From Actinomycetes bacterium (GTDB lineage: Bacteria; Actinomycetota; Thermoleophilia; Gaiellales; F1-60-MAGs149), in assembly GCA_025360225.1 (NCBI GenBank), contig JANYCN010000036.1:85615-149614 (forward strand): 64,000 nt of DNA. Reading direction: 5' to 3'. The position numbers were made by a program, and so were the translations under genes. Below, piece by piece: positions 46,916 through 56,918 of the stretch; positions within the stretch are counted from its first letter, which is position 1, and every line of letters begins with the position of its first letter. The notes under the pieces are model-generated. The model worked only from the letters and a program-made list of their open reading frames with translations. It was not told where the DNA came from and did not search any database.

Positions 46916-48043
46916 GTGCGTATCGTGCTGGTCGACCCCCGCGGTGACGTCCGCCCGTACGCTCACGCGCTCGGCGCGGCGCTCGCCCGCCGCGGCCACG
47001 CCGTCGAGCTGGTGACGTCGCGGTTCCTGCGCGGCGACCTCCCACCCGCCCCCGGCGTGAGGATCCGGGAGCCGTTTTACCGGCTCAGCCGCATCCTGCC
47101 TGCGAGCCTACGACGCGTTGCCTGCGGCCTTGAGCACCCGCTCGACCTCGCGCTCCTGATCGGGCGCCTTGTCGTCAGTCGACCGGACGTCGTGCACCTC
47201 CAGGCGATGCCACTCCCGGCCGTCGATCGCATCGCGTGGCGCGTGGCGCGACGCCTGCTGCGCGGGCGGGTCGTCTACACGGCGCACAACGCGATCGTGA
47301 AGCATGGTGTCGGCTCGCCCGCGCAGGTGCGTGCCGACGCGACGGTGTTTGAACGCGTGATCGTGCACACGGCCGAGGGCGAGGCCTCGCTCACATCGCT
47401 CGGTGTTCGCCGAGAAGCCGTTCGGCGAGTCACGCACGGAGCGCTGACCGCCTACGCTGATGTCGTTGCGATCGAGCCTGCGCGGGTGCCGGAGGGTGTG
47501 CCCGTCGCGGCGTTCCTCGGGCTGATCAGGCCGTACAAGGGGCTCAGCGTGCTGCTGGACGCATGGCCGGCGGTGCGGGTCGCCGTCCCTGACGCGACGC
47601 TTCTCGTGTACGGACGCTCCGTCGGTGGCGATGCGGACGCCGCCCGCGCGGTCGGGCTCGAGCGGTCCGGCGGCTCCGGCGTCGTCGCGGAGATCCGCTA
47701 CGCGAGCGCGGCGGCGTTCGCCGGGGTGCTGCGCCGCGCCGACGTCCTCGTGCTCCCCTATCGCTCGATCGACCAGAGCGGCATCCTCCTCTCCGCCCTC
47801 GCCCTCGGCACGCCGGTCGTCGTCACCGACGTCGGCGGCCTGCGTGAGGTCGTCGAGACAGCGGACGCCGGCGTCGTCGTTCCTCCCGATGACCCGGTGG
47901 CGCTCGCGGACGCCATCGCGGCGTTGCTCGCCGATCCGGTGCGTCGGGCCCGGCTTGCGCGCAACGGTCGCGTTGCCGCCGCTGGCGCGTACTCCTGGGC
48001 GCGTGCTGCAGCCCGCACGGAGGAGATCTACCGAGGCGGCTGA
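46916..48043 (+). CDS. Glycosyltransferase family 4-like protein
   Basis: GLIRPYKGLSVLLDAWPAVR, VLVLPYRSIDQSGILLSALALGTPVVVTDVGGLREVV; GTG 46916. Confidence 0.92.
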   Translation: MRIVLVDPRGDVRPYAHALGAALARRGHAVELVTSRFLRGDLPPAPGVRIREPFYRLSRILPASLRRVACGLEHPLDLALLIGRLVVSRPDVVHLQAMPLPAVDRIAWRVARRLLRGRVVYTAHNAIVKHGVGSPAQVRADATVFERVIVHTAEGEASLTSLGVRREAVRRVTHGALTAYADVVAIEPARVPEGVPVAAFLGLIRPYKGLSVLLDAWPAVRVAVPDATLLVYGRSVGGDADAARAVGLERSGGSGVVAEIRYASAAAFAGVLRRADVLVLPYRSIDQSGILLSALALGTPVVVTDVGGLREVVETADAGVVVPPDDPVALADAIAALLADPVRRARLARNGRVAAAGAYSWARAAARTEEIYRGG

Positions 48044-48046
48044 GGC

Positions 48047-48688
48047 TCAGCGATCGTGCAGCTTCGCATCCGTCGACCCGCCGAGGTCGACGTTCGCACC
48101 ACCGTCGCCGAACAGGCCCTCACGCCGGACGATCACTCCCGGGGTGCGTCGAATGATCGCGAGATCGAGGCGCGGCGAGCGGTTCTCGACGTACCAGACG
48201 TCGAGGACGATCCGTTCCTCCCAGGTCAGCGCGTTGCGCCCGTTCACCTGTGCCCAACCTGTGAGCCCTGGCCGCACCTCGAGTCGACGGCGCTGGAAGG
48301 GGTCGTAGCGGTCCGCCTGCTCCATGAGCCCAGGTCGCGGCCCGACGACGCTCATCTCGCCGCGCACGACGTTCACGAGCTGAGGCAGCTCGTCGAGCGA
48401 CCAGCTGCGGAGCACGTGCCCGACGCGGGTGATGCGGTCATCGCCGCGCGCGACGTTCAGGCCGAGGCCCCGCCGGTCGGCGTCAACGATCATGCTGCGG
48501 AACTTCAGGACGGCGAACGGGCGTCCGCCGCGTCCTGCGCGCAGCTGGCGAAACAGCACCGGCCCACCGTCCTCGACGCGGATCGCGATCGCGACGGCGA
48601 GAAACACGGGGCTGAGCAGCACGAGCAGCGCGCCGGCAAGCGCGCGGTCGATCGCCGCCTTGATCAGGTCGCCCGCTCTCGCTCGCAC
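48047..48688 (-). CDS. Bacterial sugar transferase (undecaprenyl-phosphate sugar phosphotransferase family)
   Basis: PVLFRQLRAGRGGRPFAVLKFRSM, LRSWSLDELPQLVNVVRGEMSVVGPRPGL, RPGLTGWAQVNGRN; trimmed to GTG 48688. Confidence 0.94.
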   Translation of the reverse strand: MRARAGDLIKAAIDRALAGALLVLLSPVFLAVAIAIRVEDGGPVLFRQLRAGRGGRPFAVLKFRSMIVDADRRGLGLNVARGDDRITRVGHVLRSWSLDELPQLVNVVRGEMSVVGPRPGLMEQADRYDPFQRRRLEVRPGLTGWAQVNGRNALTWEERIVLDVWYVENRSPRLDLAIIRRTPGVIVRREGLFGDGGANVDLGGSTDAKLHDR

Positions 48689-48711
48689 GGAGGCGTAATA
48701 CCATGTCCGGC

Positions 48712-49695
48712 GTGGCGGAGCGCTTCCCGATCCTTGTGTCGAGCGCTGGCCGGCGCGGCGCGCTCGTCTCGATCCTCCAACGGACGCTCGCCGATCTCGC
48801 CCTCGACGGCCCGGTGATCGCTGCCGACGCGTCACCGTACGCGGCGGCGCGCCACCTCGCTGACATCCACGTGACCGTCCCACGACAGGACGACCCGGGT
48901 TACATCGACGCGTTGCTCGCGCTCTCAGCCGAGCACGACGTACGGCTCGTCGTGCCGACCCACGACGGTGAGCTGCCGCTGCTTGCCGCCGCCCGAGGGC
49001 GTTTTGCGGCGATCGGTGCTCGCGTGTCGGTGTCGGGCACCGAGGCGGTCGCGATCGGCCGCGACAAGGCCCACACGCACCGCTGGCTCGTCGCGAACGG
49101 CTTTCCCACGGTCCGACAGGGCACGGTCTCGTCAGTCCTCGCCGGGCCGTCGCAGTGGACATGGCCCTTGATCGTGAAGCCTCGTGTCGGCTCGGCGGCG
49201 ATCGGCGTTGAGATCGTCAGCGACGCAGCGCGGCTGGTACAACGGGCCGACGAGGACGTCGTGGTGCAGGAGGTCGCCCCTGGCATCGAGCACACGGTTG
49301 ACCTGCTGGTGCTCCGCGACGGCTCGTGCGCGGCGGCGGTCCCGCGCCGCCGTCTCGAGGTGCGCGCCGGCGAGGTGTCCAAGGGCGTCACCGTCCATGA
49401 CCCGGCGTTGGAGCGGCTCGCGCGGGCGATCGCCGAGCGGCTGCCGGAGCCCTACGGGGTGCTGAACGTCCAGGCGTTCGTCGCAGACGACGGAGCGATC
49501 AGGGTGATCGAGATCAATGCGCGTTACGGTGGCGGTTTCCCGCTCGCCGACGCGGCTGGCGCTCACCTCGCGGCTTGGACGATCGAGGACCTGCTCGGAC
49601 GGGTTCCCTCCGTCGCTCCGTGGCGGGCTGGGCTCGTCATGCTTCGCTACGACGCGGCGGTGTTCGTTGACGCGGCGGACATCGGCGGCGCGTGA
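48712..49695 (+). CDS. ATP-grasp protein (CarB/PylC-like)
   Basis: ILVSSAGRRGALV, WPLIVKPRVGSAAIGVEIV, VIEINARYGGGFPL; start revised to GTG 48712. Confidence 0.88.
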   Translation: MAERFPILVSSAGRRGALVSILQRTLADLALDGPVIAADASPYAAARHLADIHVTVPRQDDPGYIDALLALSAEHDVRLVVPTHDGELPLLAAARGRFAAIGARVSVSGTEAVAIGRDKAHTHRWLVANGFPTVRQGTVSSVLAGPSQWTWPLIVKPRVGSAAIGVEIVSDAARLVQRADEDVVVQEVAPGIEHTVDLLVLRDGSCAAAVPRRRLEVRAGEVSKGVTVHDPALERLARAIAERLPEPYGVLNVQAFVADDGAIRVIEINARYGGGFPLADAAGAHLAAWTIEDLLGRVPSVAPWRAGLVMLRYDAAVFVDAADIGGA

Positions 49696-50342
49696 TGCGG
49701 CTGGTCGTCGTCGACGTCGACGACACCCTCTACCTCGAGCGCGACTACGTGCGCAGCGGCTTTCGTGCCGTCGGTGCCGTGATCGGAGCGGAGGAGTACG
49801 GCGACCTGTGCTGGGAACTGTTTCTCGCTGGCGTCCGTGGAGACACCTTTACCCGTGCCGCTGTCGAGATCGGGATCGAGCCGACGGACGAGCACGTCGC
49901 ACGCTGCGTCGCCGCCTACCGCGGGCACGCGCCGGCGATCTCGCTGCTTCCCGACGCCTCGGCCCTTCTCGCTCGCTTGACGGGTGTCGCCTACCTTGGC
50001 GTGGTGACAGACGGCCCGGCAGTCAGCCAGCGTGCGAAGGTGCTTGCCCTGGGCCTCGAGCGCCTCGTCGATCGGGTCGTCGTCACCGACGAGCTCGGGC
50101 CGGGGCGCTCGAAGCCTCATCCGGCGGCGTTTGAGCTGCTCCAGAAGCATGCAGGAGCGAACGGTCGGGACTGTGTCTACATCGCCGACAACCCGGCGAA
50201 GGACTTCATCGCTCCCGCGGCTCTCGGCTGGCGAACGGTGCGGGTGCGCCGACCGGACGGGCTCCACGCTGCCGTGGAGAGCGGAGCCGACGTCGGACAG
50301 GTGGTTGAGACCCTGGCTGCGGTGTGCCTTGACGCCGCGTAG
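49695..50342 (+). CDS. HAD family hydrolase
   Basis: VVVDVDDTLYLERDYV, GVVTDG, SKPHPAAFELL, VYIADNPAKDFIAP. Confidence 0.92.
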   Translation: MRLVVVDVDDTLYLERDYVRSGFRAVGAVIGAEEYGDLCWELFLAGVRGDTFTRAAVEIGIEPTDEHVARCVAAYRGHAPAISLLPDASALLARLTGVAYLGVVTDGPAVSQRAKVLALGLERLVDRVVVTDELGPGRSKPHPAAFELLQKHAGANGRDCVYIADNPAKDFIAPAALGWRTVRVRRPDGLHAAVESGADVGQVVETLAAVCLDAA

Positions 50343-51729
50343 GCCGAGCGTCCGGCTCGCCGTCGGCGGCCTCGCTGCCTTCACCTACCTCTGGCGCCTC
50401 GGTGTTCCGTCATGGAACCGCGACGAGTTCGTCTACGCGAGCGCCGGTCGTCAGTACATCGCGGGCCACGCGGGGTACAACCTCGAGCACCCGCCGCTCG
50501 GCAAGTACCTGATCGGTGCGAGCGAGGTGCTGTTCGGGCACGGCCCGACCGGGGCCCGGCTCGCCGCCGTCAGCGCCGCGTTCGTGACCGGCCTCGTGCT
50601 CGCAGCGCTCGCACGCCGGGTCGCCGGTGACGGCGCAGCGCTTCTCACCTTCGCCCTCTGGGTCGCGTTGCCAAAGCCGACCGCCGGGCTGCGCGTCGAC
50701 CGGCTCGCGATGCTCGACGTGTTCGCGACGGGGTTCGCCACGCTCGCGGTCCTGCTCGCCGTTCGGCATCGTGACCAGCCGCGCGCCCGACGAGCGCTGC
50801 TCGTGGGCGTCGTCATCGGCCTCGCTGGCGCCGCGAAGCTCCCCGGGCTCCTCGTCGCTGTGCCGATTGGCGTCGAGCTCGTGATCGCCCGCCGTCGGAT
50901 CCGTCATGCCGTGCTCACCGCCGGTGCGACGGTCGCAGCGTTCGTTGTGACCTATCTTCCGCTCGACGTCTCGATCGCCGACGCGCTGCGCACCATGTGG
51001 GTCTTTCAAACCCACGAGGCGCAACGCGGGTTCGCAACGCTCGTCGACGGCCAGGTGTACACCCATGCCCCGTGGTGGTCGGCGGCCTGGTTTGCCTGGC
51101 ACCGCTCGGCGATCCTCACCGTCACGATCGCCACGCTGGTCGCCATCACCGTCGTCGCGGCGGTCCTGCGTCGCCGTGAGCGGGCCGTCGTCGCGATCAC
51201 GAGCGGCTGGGTCCTGGTGTCAATCATCAGCGTCGCGTTCGGCCCCGGTCGGTACTTCGAGCACTACGCGTACGCGTGGGCGCCGGGCGTGACGCTGCTC
51301 GCTGCGACCGCGCTCATCGAGCTGCACCGGCGCGTGCGGATCGTCGCTCTGGCGCTCGCCGTCCCGTTGATCGGCGTCAGCGCGGCGTCGCTGTGGGGGA
51401 TCGCCACGCTCCGCCCGGCTGACTACGCCCTCGCTGGCGAGCGCCTCGCCATGAGCGGCGCGCGCACCGTCCTCGTTGCCGGCCCGCGCACGGCCTTCCT
51501 CGGCTACGCCTGTCGTGACACGCGCATCGTCGGCGCTCACGACGGCGACGCGCCGGCCGCGTTCGACGCGATCATCGTCGACCCGTCGTTCGTCGGCGTG
51601 GAGCTCCACGGCTGGCCGCCGCCCGAGCTTCGCGACCACCCGGAGCGGTTCATCCGTACGCGCGCCGACCGCCTCACCGTCTACCTACGCCGCGGGTTAC
51701 CAGCGAGACGCTGTCTCGCCCCTCGATAG
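50329..51729 (+). CDS. ArnT/PMT-like glycosyltransferase family 39 membrane protein
   Basis: VPSWNRDEFVYASAGRQYIAG...NLEHPPLGKYLIG, multi-TM; possible TTG start. Confidence 0.82.
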   Translation: MTPRRPSVRLAVGGLAAFTYLWRLGVPSWNRDEFVYASAGRQYIAGHAGYNLEHPPLGKYLIGASEVLFGHGPTGARLAAVSAAFVTGLVLAALARRVAGDGAALLTFALWVALPKPTAGLRVDRLAMLDVFATGFATLAVLLAVRHRDQPRARRALLVGVVIGLAGAAKLPGLLVAVPIGVELVIARRRIRHAVLTAGATVAAFVVTYLPLDVSIADALRTMWVFQTHEAQRGFATLVDGQVYTHAPWWSAAWFAWHRSAILTVTIATLVAITVVAAVLRRRERAVVAITSGWVLVSIISVAFGPGRYFEHYAYAWAPGVTLLAATALIELHRRVRIVALALAVPLIGVSAASLWGIATLRPADYALAGERLAMSGARTVLVAGPRTAFLGYACRDTRIVGAHDGDAPAAFDAIIVDPSFVGVELHGWPPPELRDHPERFIRTRADRLTVYLRRGLPARRCLAPR

Positions 51730-51745
51730 CGCTGATCGCGTTGCG

Positions 51746-52252
51746 TCAGAGAAGGTCGGCGATCGCCGCCTGCACGTTCGCGTCCTTCGCCCGGACGGCG
51801 TCGGCGAGGGTCGACTGGAAGGCGACGACCCGGCCGCGCATCTCCGCGTCACCTGCCCCGAGGATGCGTGCAGCGAGCAGCCCGGCGTTCCTCGCGCCGC
51901 CGACGGCGACGGTCGCGACCGGCACGCCCGCCGGCATCTGCGCGATCGCGAGCAGCGCGTCGAGCCCTCCCATCGGCGTGGCGTTGATCGGCACGCCGAT
52001 CACCGGCAGCGGCGTGACGGCCGCAACGACACCGGGAAGGTGCGCGGCACCTCCGGCTCCCGCGATCAGCACGCGGAGTCCGCGATCGACCGCGCCGCGC
52101 GCCCAGGCGATCGTGTCGTCTGGCGTGCGGTGCGCGGACAGCGCGCGAACCTCACAGCGGACGTCGAACTCGCGCAACGCCTCGGCGGCGGCGCGCATCA
52201 CGGAGAGGTCAGAGTCAGACCCCATAACGATCCCTACGAGCGGTGCGGTCAT
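51746..52252 (-). CDS. purE: 5-(carboxyamino)imidazole ribonucleotide mutase
   Basis: [53 protein letters not shown]. Confidence 0.96.
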   Translation of the reverse strand: MTAPLVGIVMGSDSDLSVMRAAAEALREFDVRCEVRALSAHRTPDDTIAWARGAVDRGLRVLIAGAGGAAHLPGVVAAVTPLPVIGVPINATPMGGLDALLAIAQMPAGVPVATVAVGGARNAGLLAARILGAGDAEMRGRVVAFQSTLADAVRAKDANVQAAIADLL

Positions 52253-53661
52253 CGGGTCGGGAGGATAGCCGTAGCCGTGCCGTCGGCGACGAAGAGGATC
52301 GCCTCGATCCGTGTCGCCCGGCGGTCGAGTGGCGATGCAACGAGCCGTACCTTCCCACCCTCCTGGACGAACCGCTGAACCCGCGCGAGCAGCCCTGGCG
52401 TCCAGACGGTCGCGTTGACGAACACGAGCGTTCGCGCGGTGTGCGGAATGCCGGTGTCCTCGATCTGCTGGTCGGAGATCGCGCCGGCTGCCGGACTGGC
52501 GGTGAGCACCTTCCTCGCCCTGGTGACGAGCGTGGCGATGTCGCTGTCGGCGAGGCCCGCGAGGGGACGGTCGAGCGCCTGTGCCCCGCCCGGCAGGTCG
52601 GGGAGACCGTCCTCGTTTGCGTCGTACGGGTTCGCCATCTGCCAGCTATAGGTCGGGACGACGACGAGCGTCGCCGCGCCGCCCGGAATGGCGATCACGC
52701 CGGTCGCGGTGCCCACCGGCGTCGTCGCCCGCTCCACGTACAGCCCGGCGCTCGCGGGCTTCGAGGCGCTCGAGGTTCCCGTCCACACCAGTGCCCCGAG
52801 CGGCGACCCGTCAGCGCGGCGGAGCTCGACCGTCGCCGGATCGCTCGTCTGCACGTCGCCGTTCGCGTCGATCTCCACCGTTCGAACGCGTACGCCGATC
52901 GTCCCCGCAAGCTCGTTCTGCGCGAAGCCCGTGGGCACCCGGACGACGTTGCCGACCGCGTCCGTCGCCTCGTACCCGACGAGGTAGCTGCCTGGTTCGG
53001 CCGGCATGGAGGCCGTCCCCTCGGCGACCGGCCAGGCAAACAGCGTCCGTTGGGTCGGCGTCAGCGGCGCCGGCGGATCGGACCACCAGACGCGAGCGAC
53101 CGAGCCGTCTGCACTCACGTGGTACACGGCGAGCCGCGCCGACGCCGGCTCGTCGGCGGTGAGCGACACGCGCAGCACACCGGCATCGCCCTCGCCGCCA
53201 GGAGTGAGCAATGCGGGGTGCGACGAGAGCCCGCTGACGACCGGCGGCTGGGTGTCCACCGTGATCGTCGCGGGCACCAAGAACGACCGCAGGCCAACGA
53301 GCCGGACGCGAACGCGGTACACGCCGTCACGCACCCGCGCACCTCGGCCGTCGCGGCCGTCCCACGCCATCGCCAGCACGCCGCGCGCGCGTCGATGGTG
53401 GGCGAGGACGACGATCGTCCCTCCTCCCTGCGCCTCGATCGCGACGTCGACGCGAGCCTCGCGGGAGAGCGTGAGCGAGAAGCGCGCCGTCGCGTGGCTG
53501 CACGAGCACGTCGGCGAGATCGTCGTCGCCTCAGTGAAGTCGGTGCTCGTGATGTCCTTCAGCTCGGACTTCAGCGTCTGTCCCACGGCGAAGCCGATGC
53601 CGGATCCGATCAGAAGACCGACCAGTAACAGCATCCCCGCTGCTCGCTGGATCCGCGTCAT
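52249..53661 (-). CDS. Secreted/anchored protein with FlgD-Ig-like repeat
   Basis: N-terminal [28 protein letters not shown] (FlgD-Ig-like), putative GATase-like C-terminus. Confidence 0.6.
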   Translation of the reverse strand: MTRIQRAAGMLLLVGLLIGSGIGFAVGQTLKSELKDITSTDFTEATTISPTCSCSHATARFSLTLSREARVDVAIEAQGGGTIVVLAHHRRARGVLAMAWDGRDGRGARVRDGVYRVRVRLVGLRSFLVPATITVDTQPPVVSGLSSHPALLTPGGEGDAGVLRVSLTADEPASARLAVYHVSADGSVARVWWSDPPAPLTPTQRTLFAWPVAEGTASMPAEPGSYLVGYEATDAVGNVVRVPTGFAQNELAGTIGVRVRTVEIDANGDVQTSDPATVELRRADGSPLGALVWTGTSSASKPASAGLYVERATTPVGTATGVIAIPGGAATLVVVPTYSWQMANPYDANEDGLPDLPGGAQALDRPLAGLADSDIATLVTRARKVLTASPAAGAISDQQIEDTGIPHTARTLVFVNATVWTPGLLARVQRFVQEGGKVRLVASPLDRRATRIEAILFVADGTATAILPTR

Positions 53662-53686
53662 CGGAGGATCGTACCGGGCGTCGAAT

Positions 53687-54127
53687 CTATCGTGCGTCGC
53701 TCAGGCTGCGGGCCGCATCCCGGAGGCCGCGGAGGATCGCGAGCACCTCAGGCCAGCTTGCGGTTGGTACGAGCAGGTGGTCCCGGGTTGTGGCGCCGAT
53801 CGGCACCAGCGGCACGCCGCGCTCGGCGAGGGCGCCCGCGATCACCGACATGAATCCGGCCAGTCCCGGGTCGAGCTGGGCGACGAGGACGATCGCCCGT
53901 AGAGGTCCGACCCGGACGGACGGGTCGGGTAGCGCCTCGGCGATCGCGGCTCGGAGGATGAACGTCGTCTCGTACGGATCATCGATGCGTACGGCAAACG
54001 CCTCCCCGGCGAGCGCGTCAGGCGTCGCCGGCGCCAGCCCCCGCTCGTAGCCCAACATGACAAACTCGTCATCGAGCAGCAATGGTTCGAGCGAGGCGAG
54101 CGCCTCGGTGAGCGGCGAGTCCGTCAT
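53687..54127 (-). CDS. Possible ACT-domain protein
   Basis: 146 aa; AFAVRIDDPYETTFILRAAIAEAL...LDPGLAGFMSVIAGALAERGVPLVPIGATTRDHLLVP; trimmed to ATG 54127. Confidence 0.55.
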   Translation of the reverse strand: MTDSPLTEALASLEPLLLDDEFVMLGYERGLAPATPDALAGEAFAVRIDDPYETTFILRAAIAEALPDPSVRVGPLRAIVLVAQLDPGLAGFMSVIAGALAERGVPLVPIGATTRDHLLVPTASWPEVLAILRGLRDAARSLSDAR

Positions 54128-54228
54128 GTCCTGGCGAGCATCGTACGCCGTCTGGGGGATGCAGGGTGGCCCATCCCGTTCCGATCCAGTGAGGGACTCC
54201 TCCCAACGGCGGAACGCGAGGCGACGGA

Positions 54229-54765
54229 ATGAACAAGGGACTTGAACGGGCGCTGCTCGGTACGGCATTCGTCTTTGGTGGGCTCCTGCATCGACGCGTG
54301 GCGGTGGTCGACGACCGCCTCGACACGATCGCGCGAGCGGTGGAGGAGCGCACGCCGCGACCGCGGCGCGAGCGCGAGCGCGAGCCGATGGCCGAGGGAA
54401 TGCCGCTCCCGACCGGATACGGGCTGCAGGTGAAGGGGCCCGTTGGCGAGGACATCCTCCTGCCCGTGTGCCTGCCGCCCGGGTTCGAGCTCGGTTCCCT
54501 CGTTCTGAAGCCCGCATTCCTGCCTGAGGAGGCCCGGCCGGCGGACGTGCCGCCAGCGAGCGTGCTGCCGTTGTTCCGGCCGGTCGTCGCGCCGACTCCG
54601 GTGCCGGCCACGCGCCCGACCGCCGAACGCCTTGACGCGGCGATCCAGCGCGTCTACTCCGACGAGCCCCTCTATCACACACAGGTTGACGGTGGCCCGA
54701 CGCCGCTCTCGAGCCCTCCGCCGGCTTCCACCCGCACGCCGTTCGCACACTCCCTGCTCGGGTAG
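54229..54765 (+). CDS. Hypothetical protein, proline-rich C-terminus
   Basis: 178 aa ORF with consistent high-GC codon positions. Confidence 0.4.
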   Translation: MNKGLERALLGTAFVFGGLLHRRVAVVDDRLDTIARAVEERTPRPRREREREPMAEGMPLPTGYGLQVKGPVGEDILLPVCLPPGFELGSLVLKPAFLPEEARPADVPPASVLPLFRPVVAPTPVPATRPTAERLDAAIQRVYSDEPLYHTQVDGGPTPLSSPPPASTRTPFAHSLLG

Positions 54766-54774
54766 ACGACCTTC

Positions 54775-55512
54775 CTACCAGCGGGGGATCCTGGGGGCGA
54801 CGCCTGCCAGAACGTCCGCGCCCGCCTCGAACAGCCAGCCGGGTGCGTGGCCGCGCGCGGCGGTCAGGTCGGGAGGTCGGCTCACGGCGTCGTGGGCGTC
54901 CGATGCGACGACGTGGGCACGGCGGGTCCTGATCAGGGTCTCGGCGCTCGACCGCGCGCTCGACCCGAACCGCCCGGTCAGCGACCCCGCAGTTAGCTGG
55001 ATGACCGCGCCGCAGACGACCAGCTCGTCGATGCGCTCTGGCGCGGCCTGCACCGCCCGTGAACGCTCCGGGTGGGCGACGATCGGCAGGTACCCACGGA
55101 GCCGCAGCGCCCGGCAGGTCGGTGCCAGCGCGAGGGGCCAGGCGCCGCCCCAGGGGAACTCGATCAGCAGCGCGCGACCGCCGGCGAGGGTGAAGGCGTC
55201 GAGCTCCTCGTCGCTCCAGCTTGCCGCGTAGGCGAGGTCGAGCTCGCCGCCCTGCTCGACGGTGATCGGCAACACCTCGGAGCGGGCTGCCTCGCGCAGC
55301 GCTTCGAGCGCCTGGTCGCGACGATCGACGCTCGTCGGGTACTCGGGCGTCACGTGCGGCGTTGCGCAGACCCGCTCGACGCCGTCGTCGACGAGGGCGC
55401 GCAGCAGCGCGAGTGCGGCAGCGACCTCGGTCGGCCCGTCGTCGATGCCGACGAGCACGTGGGAGTGGAGGTCGATCACCGTCGCAGCTGTCTCGGGATC
55501 GCGGTGATCCAT
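54775..55512 (-). CDS. CpsB/CapC (YwqE)-like PHP-family tyrosine phosphatase
   Basis: VIDLHSHVLVGIDDGP, CATPHVTPEYP, PIVAHPERS, HVVASDAHD; alternative start GTG 55479. Confidence 0.9.
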   Translation of the reverse strand: MDHRDPETAATVIDLHSHVLVGIDDGPTEVAAALALLRALVDDGVERVCATPHVTPEYPTSVDRRDQALEALREAARSEVLPITVEQGGELDLAYAASWSDEELDAFTLAGGRALLIEFPWGGAWPLALAPTCRALRLRGYLPIVAHPERSRAVQAAPERIDELVVCGAVIQLTAGSLTGRFGSSARSSAETLIRTRRAHVVASDAHDAVSRPPDLTAARGHAPGWLFEAGADVLAGVAPRIPRW

Positions 55513-56912
55513 CGTCGTTCAACCGGCAGGTAGAAGCCGAGGCCCAGCAGCACGAGCGGGTAGGAGAGAGCGAGCGCCAGCTGTCCGGCGAGCGGCGCCG
55601 CGATCGCCCGTCCGATGGCGTACAGGGCGACCGCGGTGATCGTTGCCAGTCCCACGCGCCGCCACTGGTACGCAACCGGGTAGATCCGCTGACCCGACCA
55701 GACGGTGGCGGCGACGAGCACGAGGGACGCGGCGACCGTCGCGACCGATGCGCCGAGGATGCCGTAGCGAGGGATCAGCACGAGGTTGGCGGCGACGTTC
55801 AACGCGGCGCCGGCAGATGCGATCAACCATGTACGGCCGGTGCGGTTCGAGCGTGCGATGACGATCGCGAGCATGGTGTACGCCGTCAGCAACGCGCCCG
55901 CGAACGCGAGCGGTCCGACGATCGCGCCCGCCGCCGCGAACGTCTGGTCAGTAACGAGCGGGACGAGCCACGGGGCGACAAGTCCGAGCGTCAGCGACAC
56001 CCAGCCGCCAACGAAGGCGATGTACGTGAGCACGAAGCTGAACGCGCGTCGGGCCTCCGCGTCGTCGGTGATCGAGTACGCGAAGGCGGGCCAGGCGGTG
56101 CGGAACGCCAGCTGCACGAGGATCATCGCGGACGCGAGCTTGACACCGACCGCGTAGACGCCGACGTCGTGCGTCGTGCGGAACTGGGCGAGCAGGTAGC
56201 GATCGGAGAAGTCGACGAGCCAGAGCGCGAGCCCGGCCGGCAGGAGCGGTAACCCGAAACGGTTCATCGCCCTGATGAGATCACGGTCCCAGGCCGGTCG
56301 CAGCTCGCGCCGGCGATCCCAGAGGAGCCACGCCAGCACGATCGTCGTGCCGGCGGCGTTGCCGAGCATCGCGCCGAGCGCCCCCATGTGCGCCGCGACG
56401 ACGAGGGCGAGGCTCGTCGCGACGGTGATCGCTAGGTTGGCCAGCGCTGCGACGGCGAACGCGACCGAGCGCTCCTCGACGCGGTACAGCGACGTGAGCT
56501 GCTCGTAGAGCATCTGCACGAGGAGCAGGAGGAACGCGACCCGCACGAGGTCTGCGTGGGCGGAGTCGCCGAGCAGCGCGCGGGAGATCGGCGCTGCAAG
56601 CGCCGTCCCGACAACGGCGCCGAGCACCGCACCGCCGGTGGTGAACCAGAAGACCGTGCGAATCACGAGGGAGGCGTCGGGTGCGAGCTCGCGCTCGTAG
56701 TAGAAGCGGAAGAAGCCCGTTGCTACGCCCGAGCGGAGGATCGGCACCAGCAGCGCGACGAGCCCGACGAGGAGCTCGATTCGACCGTACCCGTCGGCGT
56801 GGACGCGTGGCGAGATGACCGGCAGCAACAGGAACGAGGCGATCCGCGAGGCGAGCGATGCAAGGCCGTAGATCGCCGAGTGTCGGAGCAGCCGCCCTAG
56901 CTGCGCGCGCAT
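55476..56912 (-). CDS. Polysaccharide flippase (MATE/Wzx-like)
   Basis: 12+ TM pattern, YGLASLASRIASFLLLPVISPRVHADGYGRIELL. Confidence 0.9.
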   Translation of the reverse strand: MRAQLGRLLRHSAIYGLASLASRIASFLLLPVISPRVHADGYGRIELLVGLVALLVPILRSGVATGFFRFYYERELAPDASLVIRTVFWFTTGGAVLGAVVGTALAAPISRALLGDSAHADLVRVAFLLLLVQMLYEQLTSLYRVEERSVAFAVAALANLAITVATSLALVVAAHMGALGAMLGNAAGTTIVLAWLLWDRRRELRPAWDRDLIRAMNRFGLPLLPAGLALWLVDFSDRYLLAQFRTTHDVGVYAVGVKLASAMILVQLAFRTAWPAFAYSITDDAEARRAFSFVLTYIAFVGGWVSLTLGLVAPWLVPLVTDQTFAAAGAIVGPLAFAGALLTAYTMLAIVIARSNRTGRTWLIASAGAALNVAANLVLIPRYGILGASVATVAASLVLVAATVWSGQRIYPVAYQWRRVGLATITAVALYAIGRAIAAPLAGQLALALSYPLVLLGLGFYLPVERRWITAIPRQLRR

Positions 56913-56918
56913 CTCGCC

